Below are positions 45,801 to 59,700 of a DNA stretch of 64,000 nucleotides, one piece after another (the stretch's first letter is position 1; the number at the start of each line of letters is the position of its first letter). The DNA is from Dermanyssus gallinae. Lineage: Eukaryota > Arthropoda > Arachnida > Mesostigmata > Dermanyssidae. The notes beneath the pieces were generated by a model that saw nothing but the letters and a program-made list of their open reading frames with translations, searched no databases and was not told the DNA's origin. The stretch is taken from positions 154,501-218,500 of the forward strand of contig QVRM01004827.1 in assembly GCA_003439945.1 (NCBI GenBank), in the 5' to 3' direction. A program made the position numbers and the translations under genes.

Positions 45801-47530
45801 AGTGGTTCTTAGAACAACGTTCTCCTCAATGGTTTTTAGAACCGGCTCGTTCTTAGAACCGCGTTCTCCTCAGTGGTTCTTAGAACCGGCTCGTTCTTAC
45901 AACCGCGTTCTCCTTAGTGGTTCTTAGAACCAGCTTGTTCTTAAAACCACATTTACCTTACTGGCTCATAAAGCCGGTTCGTTCTTAGAACCGCGTTCTC
46001 CTCAGTATTTCTTAGAACCGGCTCGTTCTCAGAACCGCGTTCTCCTCAGTGGTTCATAGAACCGGCTTATTCTTAGAACCGCGTTCTCGTGAGTGGTTCT
46101 AAGAGCCGGCTCGTTCTTAACACCGCGTTCTCCTCAGTGGTTCTTAGAGCCGGCTTGTTCTTAAGACCGCGTTCTCCTCAGTGGTTCCTAGAATCGTCTC
46201 GTTTTTAGAATAGCCTTCTTCTCAGTGGTTCTTAGAACCGCGTTCTTCTCAGTGGTTCTTAAAACCAGCTTGTCAATAGAACCGCGTTCTCCTTAGTTGT
46301 TCTTAGAATCGGCTCGTTTATAGAACCGCGTTCCTTTCAGTGGTTCTTAGAACCGGCTCGTTATTAGCACCGCATTTAACTTACTGGCTCTAAGCACCGG
46401 CTTGTTCTTAAAACCGCGTTCTTCTTAGTGGTTCTTAGAACCGGCTCGTTCTTAGAACCGCATTCTCCTGAGTAGTTCTTAGAACCGGCACGTTCTTAGA
46501 ACCGCGTTCTCCTCAGTGGTTCTTAGAACCGGCTGGTTCTTAGAACCGCGTTCTCCTCAGTGGTTCTTAGGACCGGCTCGTTCTTACACCCGCGTTTCCT
46601 CAGTGGTTCATAGAACCGCGTTCTCCTTAGTGGTTCTTAGAACCGGCTCGTTCTTAGAACCGCGTTCTCTTCAGTGGTTCTTAGAACCGACTCATTTTTA
46701 GAACCGCGTTTTCCTTAGTGGTTTTTAGAACCGGCTCGTTCTTAGAACCGCGTTCTCCTCAGTGGTTCCTAGAATCGTCTCGTTTTTAGAATTGCCTTCT
46801 TCTTAGTGGTTCTTAGAACCGCGTTCTTCACAGTGGTTCTTAGAACAGCGTTCTCCTCAGTGGTTCTTAAAACCAGCTTGTTAATAGAACCGCGTTCTCC
46901 TTAGTTGTTCTTAAAACCGGCTCGTTTATAGAACCGCGTTCCTCTCAGTGGTTCTTAGAACCGGCTTGTTATTAGCACCGCGTTCCTCTCAGTGGTTCTT
47001 AGAACCGGCTTGTTATTAGCACCGCATTTAACTTACTGGCTCTGAGAACAGGCTTGTTCTTAGAACCGCGTTCTCCTCAGTTGGTAGAACCGGATCGTTC
47101 TTCGACATGCGTTCTCCTCAGTGGTTCCTAGAACCGGCTCGTTCTTACAACCGCGTTTTCCTCAGCGGTTTTTAGAATCGGCTCGTTTTTACAACCGCGT
47201 TCTCCTCTGTAGTTCTTAGAACCGGCTCGTTCTTAGAACCGCGTTCTCCTCAATGGTTCTTAGAACCGGCTCGTTTTTAGAACTGGCTCGTTCCTATATT
47301 CACATTTACCTTACTGGCTCTTAGAACCGGTTCGTTCTTAGAACCGCGTTCTCCTCAGTGTTTCTTAGAACCGGCTCGTTCTTACAACCGCGTTCCCCTT
47401 AGTGGTTCTTAGAACCGCGTTCTCCTCAGTGGGTCTTAGAACCGCGTTCTCCTCAGTGGTTTTTAGAACCGCGTTCTCCTCAGTGGTTCTTAAAACCGCG
47501 TTCTTTTCAGTGGTTCGTAGAACCGGCTCG
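42764..47530. repeat. Higher-order repeat family D, first large block
   Basis: It starts with the GATCCGCGTCC, then GTACCAATTCGTTCTC marker (42764-42800). Inside are sub-repeats of about 1.41 kb, marked by CTCATTTCCGCG at 42844 and 44255. The same marker restarts at about 47541, 4777 bp later. Confidence 0.8.
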
Positions 47531-47534
47531 TTCT

Positions 47535-50500
47535 CAGATCCGCGTCCTCCTCAGTGGTTCTTAGTACCAATTCGTTCTCAGAACCGCGTTCTTCTCAGTG
47601 GCTTATAGAACCGGCTCGTTCTCATTTCCGCGTTCTCCTCAGTGGTTCTTAGAACCGGCTCGTTCTCAGAACCGCGTTCTTCTCAGTGGTCTTTAGAATC
47701 GGCTCGTTCTCAGATCCGCGTTCTTCTCAGGGGTTTTTAGAACTGGCTCGATCTCAGATCCGCGTTCTCCTCAGTGGTTCTTAGAACCGGCTCGTTCTTA
47801 AGACCGCGTTCTCCTCAGTGGTTCTTACAACCGGCTCGTTTTTAGAACCGCATTCTCTTTAGTGGTTCTTACAACCGGCTTGTCCTTAAAACCGCGTTCT
47901 CTTCAGTGGTTCCTAGAACCGGCTCGTTCATAGAACCGCGTTCTCCTCTGTGGTTCTTAGAACCGCGTTCTACTCAATGGTTCTTAGAACCGGCTCGTTC
48001 TTAGAACCGCGTTCTCCTCAGTGGTTCTTAGAACCGGCTCGTTCTTACAACCGCGTTCTCCTTAGTGGTTCTTAGAACCAGCTTGTTCTTAAAACCACAT
48101 TTACCTTACTGGCTCATAGAGCCGGTTCGTTCTTAGAACCGCGTTCTCCTCAGTATTTCTTAGAACCGGCTCGTTCTCAGAACCGCGTTCTCCTCAGTGG
48201 TTCATACAACCGGCTTATTCTTAGAACCGCGTTCTCGTGAGTGGTTCTTAGAGCCGGCTCGTTCTTAGAACCGCGTTCTCCTCAGTGGTCCTTAGAACCG
48301 GCTCGTTCTTAACACCGCGTTCTCCTTAGTGGTTCTTAGAGCCGGCTTGTTCTTAAGACCGCGTTCTCCTCAGTGGTTCCTAGAATCGTCTCGTTTTTAG
48401 AATGGCCTTCTTCTCAGTGGTTCTTAGAACCGCGTTCTTCTCAGTGGTTCTTAGAACCGCGTTCTTCTCAGTGGTTCTTAGAACAGCGTTCTCTTCAGTG
48501 GTTCTTAAAACCAGCTTGTCAATAGAACCGCGTTCTCCTTAGTTGTTCTTAGAACCGGCTCGTTTATAGAACCGCGTTCCTTTCAGTGGTTCTTAGAACC
48601 GGCTCGTTATTAGCACCGCATTTAACTTACTGGCTCTAAGAACCGGCTTGTTCTTAAAACCGCGTTCTTCTTAGTGATTCTTAGAACCGGCTCGTTCTTA
48701 GAACCACATTCTCCTGAGTAGTTCTTAGAACCGGCACGTTCTTAGAACCGCGTTCTCCTCAGTGGTTCTTAGAACCGGCTGGTTCTTAGAACCGCGTTCT
48801 CCTCAGTGGTTCTTAGGACCGGCTCGTTCTTACACCCGCGTTTTCCTCAGTGGTTCATAGAACCGCGTTCTCCTTAGTGGTTCTTAGAACCGGCTCGTTC
48901 TTACACCCGCGTTTTCCTCAGTGGTTCATAGAACCGCGTTCTCCTTAGTGGTTCTTAGAACCGGCTCGTTCTTAGAACCGCGTTTTCTTCAGTGGTTCTT
49001 AGAACCGACTCATTTTTAGAACCGCGTTTTCCTTAGTGGTTTTTAGAACCGGCTCGTTCTCATTTCCGCGTTCTCCTCAGTGGTTCTTGGAACCGGCTCG
49101 TTCTCAGAACCGCGTTCTTCTCAGTGGTCTTTAGAATCGGCTCGTTCTCAGAGCCGCGTTTTTCTCAGGGGTTTTTAGAACTGGCTCGATCTCAGATCCG
49201 CGTTCTGCTCAGTGGTTCTTAGAACCGGCTCGTTCTTAAGACCGCGTTCTCCTCAGTGGTTCTTACAACCGGCTCGTTTTTAGAACCGCATTCTCTTTAG
49301 TGGTTCTTACAACCGGCTCGTCCTTAAAACCGCGTTCTCTTCAGTAGTTCCTAGAACCGGCTCGTTCATAGAACCGCGTTCTCCTCTGTGGCTCTTAGAA
49401 CCGCGTTCTACTCAATGGTTCTTAGAACCGGCTCGTTCTTAGAACCGCGTTCTCCTCAGTGGTTCTTAGAACCGGCTCGTTCTTACAACCGCGTTCTCCT
49501 TAGTGGTTCTTAGAACCAGCTTGTTCTTAAAACCACATTTACCTTACTGGCTCATAGAGCCGGTTCGTTCTTAGAACCGCGTTCTCCTCAGTATTTCTTA
49601 GAACCGGCTCGTTCTCAGAACCGCGTTCTCCTCAGTGGTTCATAGAACCGGCTTATTCTTAGAACCGCGTTCTTGTGAGTGGTTCTCAGAGCCGGCTCGT
49701 TCTTAGAACCGCGTTCTCCTCAGTGGTCCTTAGAACCGGCTCGTTCTTAACACCGCGTTCTCCTCAGTGGTTCTTAGAGCCGGCTTGTTCTTAAGACCGC
49801 GTTCTCCTCAGTGGTTCCTAGAATCGTCTCGTTTTTAGAATGGCCTTCTTCTCAGTGGTTCTTAGAACCGCGTTCTTCTCAGTGGTTCTTAGAACAGCGT
49901 TCTCTTCAGTGGTTCTTAAAACCAGCTTGTCAATAGAACCGCGTTCTCCTTAGTTGTTCTTAGAACCGGCTCGTTTATAGAACCGCGTTCCTTTCAGTGG
50001 TTCTTAGAACCGGCTCGTTATTAGCACCGCATTTAACTTACTGGCTCTAAGAACCGGCTTGTTCTTAAAACCGCGTTCTTCTTAGTGATTCTTAGAACCG
50101 GCTCGTTCTTAGAACCACATTCTCCTGAGTAGTTCTTAGAACCGGCACGTTCTTAGAACCGCGTTCTCCTCAGTGGTTCTTAGAACCGGCTGGTTCTTAG
50201 AACCGCGTTCTCCTCAGTGGTTCTTAGGACCGGCTCGTTCTTACACCCGCGTTTTCCTCAGTGGTTCATAGAACCGCGTTCTCCTTAGTGGTTCTTAGAA
50301 CCGGCTCGTTCTTAGAACCGCGTTTTCTTCAGTGGTTCTTAGAACCGACTCATTTTTAGAACCGCGTTTTCCTTAGTGGTTTTTAGAACCGGCTCGTTCT
50401 TAGAACCGCGTTCTCCTCAGTGGTTCCTAGAATCGTCTCGTTTTTAGAATTGCCTTCTTCTTAGTGGTTCTTAGAACCGCGTTCTTCACAGTGGTTCTTA

Positions 50501-53500
50501 GAACAGCGTTCTCCTCAATGGTTTTTAGAACCGGCTCGTTCTTAGAACCGCGTTCTCCTCAGTGGTTCTTAGAACCGGCTCGTTCTTACAACCGCGTTCT
50601 TCACAGTGGTTCTTAGAACAGCGTTCTCCTCAATGGTTTTTAGAACCGGCTCGTTCTTAGAACCGCGTTCTCCTCAGTGGTTCTTAGAACCGGCTCGTTC
50701 TTACAACCGCGTTCTCCTTAGTGGTTCTTAGAACCAGCTTGTTCTTAAAACCACATTTACCTTACTGGCTCATAAAGCCGGTTCGTTCTTAGAACCGCGT
50801 TCTCCTCAGTATTTCTTAGAACCGGCTCGTTCTCAAAACCGCGTTCTCCTCAGTGGTTCATAGAACCGGCTTATTCTTAGAACCGCGTTCTCGTGAGTGG
50901 TTCTAAGAGCCGGCTCGTTCTTAGAACCGCGTTCTCCTCAGTGGTCCTTAAAACCGGCTCGTTCTTAACACCGCGTTCTCCTCAGTGGTTCTTAGAGCCG
51001 GCTTGTTCTTAAGACCGCGTTCTCCTCAGTGGTTCCTAGAATCGTCTCGTTTTTAGAACCGCGTTCTTCTCAGTGGTTCTTAAAACCAGCTTGTCAATAG
51101 AACCGCGTTCTCCTTAGTTGTTCTTAGAACCGGCTCGTTTATAGAACCGCGTTCCTTTCAGTGGTTCTTAGAACCGGCTCGTTATTAGCACCGCATTTAA
51201 CTTACTGGCTCTAAGAACCGGCTTGTTCTTAAAACCGCGTTCTTCTTAGTGGTTCTTAGAACCGGCTCGTTCTTAGAACCGCATTCTCCTGAGTAGTTCT
51301 TAGAACCGGCACGTTCTTAGAACCGCGTTCTCCTCAGTGGTTCTTAGAACCGGCTGGTTCTTAGAACCGCGTTCTCCTCAGTGGTTCTTAGGACCGGCTC
51401 GTTCTTACACCCGCGTTTCCTCAGTGGTTCATAGAACCGCGTTCTCCTTAGTGGTTCTTAGAACCGGCTCGTTCTTAGAACCGCGTTCTCTTCAGTGGTT
51501 CTTAGAACCGACTCATTTTTAGAACCGCGTTTTCCTTAGTGGTTTTTAGAACCGGCTCGTTCTTAGAACCGCGTTCTCCTCAGTGGTTCCTAGAATCGTC
51601 TCGTTTTTAGAATTGCCTTCTTCTTAGTGGTTCTTAGAACCGCGTTCTTCACAGTGGTTCTTAGAACAGCGTTCTCCTCAATGGTTTTTAGAACCGGCTC
51701 GTTCTTAGAACCGCGTTCTCCTCAGTGGTTCTTAGAACCGGCTCGTTCTTACAACCGCGTTCTTCACAGTGGTTCTTAGAACAGCGTTCTCCTCAATGGT
51801 TTTTAGAACCGGCTCGTTCTTAGAACCGCGTTCTCCTCAGTGGTTCTTAGAACCGGCTCGTTCTTACAACCGCGTTCTCCTTAGTGGTTCTTAGAACCAG
51901 CTTGTTCTTAAAACCACATTTACCTTACTGGCTCATAAAGCCGGTTCGTTCTTAGAACCGCGTTCTCCTCAGTATTTCTTAGAACCGGCTCGTTCTCAAA
52001 ACCGCGTTCTCCTCAGTGGTTCATAGAACCGGCTTATTCTTAGAACCGCGTTCTCGTGAGTGGTTCTAAGAGCCGGCTCGTTCTTAGAACCGCGTTCTCC
52101 TCAGTGGTCCTTAAAACCGGCTCGTTCTTAACACCGCGTTCTCCTCAGTGGTTCTTAGAGCCGGCTTGTTCTTAAGACCGCGTTCTCCTCAGTGGTTCCT
52201 AGAATCGTCTCGTTTTTAGAACCGCGTTCTTCTCAGTGGTTCTTAAAACCAGCTTGTCAATAGAACCGCGTTCTCCTTAGTTGTTCTTAGAACCGGCTCG
52301 TTTATAGAACCGCGTTCCTTTCAGTGGTTCTTAGAACCGGCTCGTTATTAGCACCGCATTTAACTTACTGGCTCTAAGAACCGGCTTGTTCTTAAAACCG
52401 CGTTCTTCTTAGTGGTTCTTAGAACCGGCTCGTTCTTAGAACCGCATTCTCCTGAGTAGTTCTTAGAACCGGCACGTTCTTAGAACCGCGTTCTCCTCAG
52501 TGGTTCTTAGAACCGGCTGGTTCTTAGAACCGCGTTCTCCTCAGTGGTTCTTAGGACCGGCTCGTTCTTACACCCGCGTTTCCTCAGTGGTTCATAGAAC
52601 CGCGTTCTCCTTAGTGGTTCTTAGAACCGGCTCGTTCTTAGAACCGCGTTCTCTTCAGTGGTTCTTAGAACCGACTCATTTTTAGAACCGCGTTTTCCTT
52701 AGTGGTTTTTAGAACCGGCTCGTTCTTAGAACCGCGTTCTCCTCAGTGGTTCCTAGAATCGTCTCGTTTTTAGAATTGCCTTCTTCTTAGTGGTTCTTAG
52801 AACCGCGTTCTTCACAGTGGTTCTTAGAACAGCGTTGTCCTCAGTGGTTCTTAAAACCAGCTTGTTAATAGAACCGCGTTCTCCTTAGTTGTTCTTAGAA
52901 CCGGCTCGTTTATAGAACCGCGTTCCTCTCAGTGGTTCTTAGAACCGGCTTGTTATTAGCACCGCGTTCCTCTCAGTGGTTCTTAGAACCGGCTTGTTAT
53001 TAGCACCGCATTTAACTTACTGGCTCTGAGAACAGGCTTGTTCTTAGAACCGCGATCTCCTCAGTTGGTAGAACCGGATCGTTCTTCGACATGCGTTCTC
53101 CTCAGTGGTTCCTAGAACCGGCTCGTTCTTACAACCGCGTTCTCCTCAGCGGTTTTTAGAATCGGCTCGTTTTTACAACCGCGTTCTCCTCAGGTATTCT
53201 TAGAACCGACTTGTTATTAGAACCGTGTTTTCCTGAGTGGTTCTTAGAGTCGGCTCGTTTTTAGAACCGCGATTCCCGCCGTGGTTCTTAGAACCACGTT
53301 CACCTTAGTGGTTCTTACAACCGGCTCGTTTTTATAACCGCGTTCTCCTCAGTGGTTCTTAGAACCGGCTCGTTCTTACAACCGCGTTCTCCTCAGTGGT
53401 TCTTAGAACCGGCTCGTTTTTAGAACCGCGTTCTCCTCAGTGGTTCTTAGAACCGGCACGTTATTATAACTGCGTTCTCCTCAGTGGTTCTCAGAACTGC

Positions 53501-54197
53501 GTTCTTCTTAGTGGTTCTTAGAACCGGCTCGTTCTCATAACCGCATTCTCCTGAGTAGTTCTTAGAACCGGCTCGTTCTTAGAACCACGTTCTCCTCAGT
53601 GGTTCTTAGAACCGGCTTGTTCTTAGAACCGCGTTCTCCTCAGTGGTTCTTAGACCCGCGTTCTCCTTAGTGGTTCTTAGAACCGGCTCGTTTTTAGAAC
53701 CGCATTCTCCTCAGTGGTTCTTAGAACCGACTCATTTTTAGAACCGCGTTCTCCTTAGTGGTTCTTAGAACCGGCTCGTTCTTAAAACCGCGTTCTCCTC
53801 AGTGGTTCTCAGAACCGGCTCGTTCTTAGAACCGCGTTCTCCTCAGTGGTTCTTAGAACCGGCTCGTTTTTAGAACCGCGATCTCCTCAGTGGTCCTTAG
53901 AACCGGCTCGTTCTTAAAACCGCGGTTACCTTAGCGGTTCTTAGAACCGGCTCGTTCTTAGAACCGCGTTCTCCTCAGTGGTTCTTAGAACCGGCTCGCT
54001 CTTAGAACCGCATTCTCCTCAGTGGTTCTTAGCACCGGCTCGTTCTTAGAACCGCGTTTACCTTAATGGTTCTTAGAACCGGCTCGTTCTTAGAACCGCG
54101 TTCTCCGCAGTGGTTCTTAGAACCGACTCGTTCTTAGAACCGCGTTCTTCTCAGTGGTTCTTAGAACCGCGTTCACCTTAGTGGTTCTAAGAACCGG
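47535..54197. repeat. Family D second large block (6.67 kb), source of a tandem duplication
   Basis: TTCTTAGTACCAATTCG occurs at 47558 and again at 54229, 6671 bp apart, and the sequence in between is repeated nearly base for base in the next block. Internal CTCATTTCCGCG markers at 47621 and 49059 are 1438 bp apart. A 1163 bp unit is present twice here (equivalent points at 51337 and 52500). Confidence 0.88.
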
Positions 54198-57100
54198 CTC
54201 GTTCTCAGATCCGCGTCCTCCTCAGTGGTTCTTAGTACCAATTCGTTCTCAGAATCGCGTTCTTCTCAGTGGCTTATAGAACCGGCTCGTTCTCATTTCC
54301 GCGTTCTCCTCAGTGGTTCTTAGAACCGGCTCGTTCTCAGAACCGCGTTCTTCTCAGTGGTCTTTAGAATCGGCTCGTTCTCAGATCCGCGTTCTTCTCA
54401 GGGGTTTTTAGAACTGGCTCGATCTCAGATCCGCGTTCTCCTCAGTGGTTCTTAGAACCGGCTCGTTCTTAAGACCGCGTTCTCCTCAGTGGTTCTTACA
54501 ACCGGCTCGTTTTTAGAACCGCATTCTCTTTAGTGGTTCTTACAACCGGCTTGTCCTTAAAACCGCGTTCTCTTCAGTGGTTCCTAGAACCGGCTCGTTC
54601 ATAGAACCGCGTTCTCCTCTGTGGTTCTTAGAACCGCGTTCTACTCAATGGTTCTTAGAACCGGCTCGTTCTTAGAACCGCGTTCTCCTCAGTGGTTCTT
54701 AGAACCGGCTCGTTCTTACAACCGCGTTCTCCTTAGTGGTTCTTAGAACCAGCTTGTTCTTAAAACCACATTTACCTTACTGGCTCATAGAGCCGGTTCG
54801 TTCTTAGAACCGCGTTCTCCTCAGTATTTCTTAGAACCGGCTCGTTCTCAGAACCGCGTTCTCCTCAGTGGTTCATAGAACCGGCTTATTCTTAGAACCG
54901 CGTTCTCGTGAGTGGTTCTTAGAGCCGGCTCGTTCTTAGAACCGCGTTCTCCTCAGTGGTCCTTAGAACCGGCTCGTTCTTAACACCGCGTTCTCCTCAG
55001 TGGTTCTTAGAGCCGGCTTGTTCTTAAGACCGCGTTCTCCTCAGTGGTTCCTAGAATCGTCTCGTTTTTAGAATGGCCTTCTTCTCAGTGGTTCTTAGAA
55101 CCGCGTTCTTCTCAGTGGTTCTTAGAACCGCGTTCTTCTCAGTGGTTCTTAGAACAGCGTTCTCTTCAGTGGTTCTTAAAACCAGCTTGTCAATAGAACC
55201 GCGTTCTCCTTAGTTGTTCTTAGAACCGGCTCGTTTATAGAACCGCGTTCCTTTCAGTGGTTCTTAGAACCGGCTCGTTATTAGCACCGCATTTAACTTA
55301 CTGGCTCTAAGAACCGGCTTGTTCTTAAAACCGCGTTCTTCTTAGTGATTCTTAGAACCGGCTCGTTCTTAGAACCACATTCTCCTGAGTAGTTCTTAGA
55401 ACCGGCACGTTCTTAGAACCGCGTTCTCCTCAGTGGTTCTTAGAACCGGCTGGTTCTTAGAACCGCGTTCTCCTCAGTGGTTCTTAGGACCGGCTCGTTC
55501 TTACACCCGCGTTTTCCTCAGTGGTTCATAGAACCGCGTTCTCCTTAGTGGTTCTTAGAACCGGCTCGTTCTTACACCCGCGTTTTCCTCAGTGGTTCAT
55601 AGAACCGCGTTCTCCTTAGTGGTTCTTAGAACCGGCTCGTTCTTAGAACCGCGTTTTCTTCAGTGGTTCTTAGAACCGACTCATTTTTAGAACCGCGTTT
55701 TCCTTAGTGGTTTTTAGAACCGGCTCGTTCTCATTTCCGCGTTCTCCTCAGTGGTTCTTGGAACCGGCTCGTTCTCAGAACCGCGTTCTTCTCAGTGGTC
55801 TTTAGAATCGGCTCGTTCTCAGAGCCGCGTTTTTCTCAGGGGTTTTTAGAACTGGCTCGATCTCAGATCCGCGTTCTGCTCAGTGGTTCTTAGAACCGGC
55901 TCGTTCTTAAGACCGCGTTCTCCTCAGTGGTTCTTACAACCGGCTCGTTTTTAGAACCGCATTCTCTTTAGTGGTTCTTACAACCGGCTCGTCCTTAAAA
56001 CCGCGTTCTCTTCAGTAGTTCCTAGAACCGGCTCGTTCATAGAACCGCGTTCTCCTCTGTGGCTCTTAGAACCGCGTTCTACTCAATGGTTCTTAGAACC
56101 GGCTCGTTCTTAGAACCGCGTTCTCCTCAGTGGTTCTTAGAACCGGCTCGTTCTTACAACCGCGTTCTCCTTAGTGGTTCTTAGAACCAGCTTGTTCTTA
56201 AAACCACATTTACCTTACTGGCTCATAGAGCCGGTTCGTTCTTAGAACCGCGTTCTTCTCAGTATTTCTTAGAACCGGCTCGTTCTCAGAACCGCGTTCT
56301 CCTCAGTGGTTCATAGAACCGGCTTATTCTTAGAACCGCGTTCTCGTGAGTGGTTCTCAGAGCCGGCTCGTTCTTAGAACCGCGTTCTCCTCAGTGGTCC
56401 TTAGAACCGGCTCGTTCTTAACACCGCGTTCTCCTCAGTGGTTCTTAGAGCCGGCTTGTTCTTAAGACCGCGTTCTCCTCAGTGGTTCCTAGAATCGTCT
56501 CGTTTTTAGAATGGCCTTCTTCTCAGTGGTTCTTAGAACCGCGTTCTTCTCAGTGGTTCTTAGAACAGCGTTCTCTTCAGTGGTTCTTAAAACCAGCTTG
56601 TCAATAGAACCGCGTTCTCCTTAGTTGTTCTTAGAACCGGCTCGTTTATAGAACCGCGTTCCTTTCAGTGGTTCTTAGAACCGGCTCGTTATTAGCACCG
56701 CATTTAACTTACTGGCTCTAAGAACCGGCTTGTTCTTAAAACCGCGTTCTTCTTAGTGATTCTTAGAACCGGCTCGTTCTTAGAACCACATTCTCCTGAG
56801 TAGTTCTTAGAACCGGCACGTTCTTAGAACCGCGTTCTCCTCAGTGGTTCTTAGAACCGGCTGGTTCTTAGAACCGCGTTCTCCTCAGTGGTTCTTAGGA
56901 CCGGCTCGTTCTTACACCCGCGTTTTCCTCAGTGGTTCATAGAACCGCGTTCTCCTTAGTGGTTCTTAGAACCGGCTCGTTCTTAGAACCGCGTTTTCTT
57001 CAGTGGTTCTTAGAACCGACTCATTTTTAGAACCGCGTTTTCCTTAGTGGTTTTTAGAACCGGCTCGTTCTTAGAACCGCGTTCTCCTCAGTGGTTCCTA

Positions 57101-59700
57101 GAATCGTCTCGTTTTTAGAATTGCCTTCTTCTTAGTGGTTCTTAGAACCGCGTTCTTCACAGTGGTTCTTAGAACAGCGTTCTCCTCAATGGTTTTTAGA
57201 ACCGGCTCGTTCTTAGAACCGCGTTCTCCTCAGTGGTTCTTAGAACCGGCTCGTTCTTACAACCGCGTTCTTCACAGTGGTTCTTAGAACAGCGTTCTCC
57301 TCAATGGTTTTTAGAACCGGCTCGTTCTTAGAACCGCGTTCTCCTCAGTGGTTCTTAGAACCGGCTCGTTCTTACAACCGCGTTCTCCTTAGTGGTTCTT
57401 AGAACCAGCTTGTTCTTAAAACCACATTTACCTTACTGGCTCATAAAGCCGGTTCGTTCTTAGAACCGCGTTCTCCTCAGTATTTCTTAGAACCGGCTCG
57501 TTCTCAAAACCGCGTTCTCCTCAGTGGTTCATAGAACCGGCTTATTCTTAGAACCGCGTTCTCGTGAGTGGTTCTAAGAGCCGGCTCGTTCTTAGAACCG
57601 CGTTCTCCTCAGTGGTCCTTAAAACCGGCTCGTTCTTAACACCGCGTTCTCCTCAGTGGTTCTTAGAGCCGGCTTGTTCTTAAGACCGCGTTCTCCTCAG
57701 TGGTTCCTAGAATCGTCTCGTTTTTAGAACCGCGTTCTTCTCAGTGGTTCTTAAAACCAGCTTGTCAATAGAACCGCGTTCTCCTTAGTTGTTCTTAGAA
57801 CCGGCTCGTTTATAGAACCGCGTTCCTTTCAGTGGTTCTTAGAACCGGCTCGTTATTAGCACCGCATTTAACTTACTGGCTCTAAGAACCGGCTTGTTCT
57901 TAAAACCGCGTTCTTCTTAGTGGTTCTTAGAACCGGCTCGTTCTTAGAACCGCATTCTTCTGAGTAGTTCTTAGAACCGGCACGTTCTTAGAACCGCGTT
58001 CTCCTCAGTGGTTCTTAGAACCGGCTGGTTCTTAGAACCGCGTTCTCCTCAGTGGTTCTTAGGACCGGCTCGTTCTTACACCCGCGTTTCCTCAGTGGTT
58101 CATAGAACCGCGTTCTCCTTAGTGGTTCTTAGAACCGGCTCGTTCTTAGAACCGCGTTCTCTTCAGTGGTTCTTAGAACCGACTCATTTTTAGAACCGCG
58201 TTTTCCTTAGTGGTTTTTAGAACCGGCTCGTTCTTAGAACCGCGTTCTCCTCAGTGGTTCCTAGAATCGTCTCGTTTTTAGAATTGCCTTCTTCTTAGTG
58301 GTTCTTAGAACCGCGTTCTTCACAGTGGTTCTTAGAACAGCGTTCTCCTCAGTGGTTCTTAAAACCAGCTTGTTAATAGAACCGCGTTCTCCTTAGTTGT
58401 TCTTAGAACCGGCTCGTTTATAGAACCGCGTTCCTCTCAGTGGTTCTTAGAACCGGCTTGTTATTAGCACCGCGTTCCTCTCAGTGGTTCTTAGAACCGG
58501 CTTGTTATTAGCACCGCATTTAACTTACTGGCTCTGAGAACAGGCTTGTTCTTAGAACCGCGATCTCCTCAGTTGGTAGAACCGGATCGTTCTTCGACAT
58601 GCGTTCTCCTCAGTGGTTCCTAGAACCGGCTCGTTCTTACAACCGCGTTCTCCTCAGCGGTTTTTAGAATCGGCTCGTTTTTACAACCGCGTTCTCCTCA
58701 GGTATTCTTAGAACCGACTTGTTATTAGAACCGTGTTTTCCTAAGTGGTTCTTAGAGTCGGCTCGTTTTTAGAACCGCGATTCCCGCCGTGGTTCTTAGA
58801 ACCACGTTCACCTTAGTGGTTCTTACAACCGGCTCGTTTTTATAACCGCGTTCTCCTCAGTGGTTCTTAGAACCGGCTCGTTCTTACAACCGCGTTCTCC
58901 TCAGTGGTTCTTAGAACCGGCTCGTTTTTAGAACCGCGTTCTCCTCAGTGGTTCTTAGAACCGGCACGTTATTATAACTGCGTTCTCCTCAGTGGTTCTC
59001 AGAACTGCGTTCTTCTTAGTGGTTCTTAGAACCGGCTCGTTCTCATAACCGCATTCTCCTGAGTAGTTCTTAGAACCGGCTCGTTCTTAGAACCACGTTC
59101 TCCTCAGTGGTTCTTAGAACCGGCTTGTTCTTAGAACCGCGTTCTCCTCAGTGGTTCTTAGACCCGCGTTCTCCTTAGTGGTTCTTAGAACCGGCTCGTT
59201 TTTAGAACCGCATTCTCCTCAGTGGTTCTTAGAACCGACTCATTTTTAGAACCGCGTTCTCCTTAGTGGTTCTTAGAACCGGCTCGTTCTTAAAACCGCG
59301 TTCTCCTCAGTGGTTCTCAGAACCGGCTCGTTCTTAGAACCGCGTTCTCCTCAGTGGTTCTTAGAACCGGCTCGTTTTTAGAACCGCGATCTCCTCAGTG
59401 GTCCTTAGAACCGGCTCGTTCTTAAAACCGCGGTTACCTTAGCGGTTCTTAGAACCGGCTCGTTCTTAGAACCGCGTTCTCCTCAGTGGTTCTTAGAACC
59501 GGCTCGCTCTTAGAACCGCATTCTCCTCAGTGGTTCTTAGCACCGGCTCGTTCTTAGAACCGCGTTTACCTTAATGGTTCTTAGAACCGGCTCGTTCTTA
59601 GAACCGCGTTCTCCGCAGTGGTTCTTAGAACCGACTCGTTCTTAGAACCGCGTTCTTCTCAGTGGTTCTTAGAACCGCGTTCACCTTAGTGGTTCTAAGA
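54198..59700. repeat. Family D third block (5.5 kb), near-identical tandem copy
   Basis: It repeats 47535-54197 with few substitutions (for example AGAATCGCG for AGAACCGCG near 54251), but has one rather than two copies of the 1163 bp unit; 58008 matches 51337 at +6671 and 52500 at +5508. At both ends the sequence switches within a shared CCGGCTCGT (about 54193-54201 and 59700-59708), which fits unequal exchange between monomers. Confidence 0.88.
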
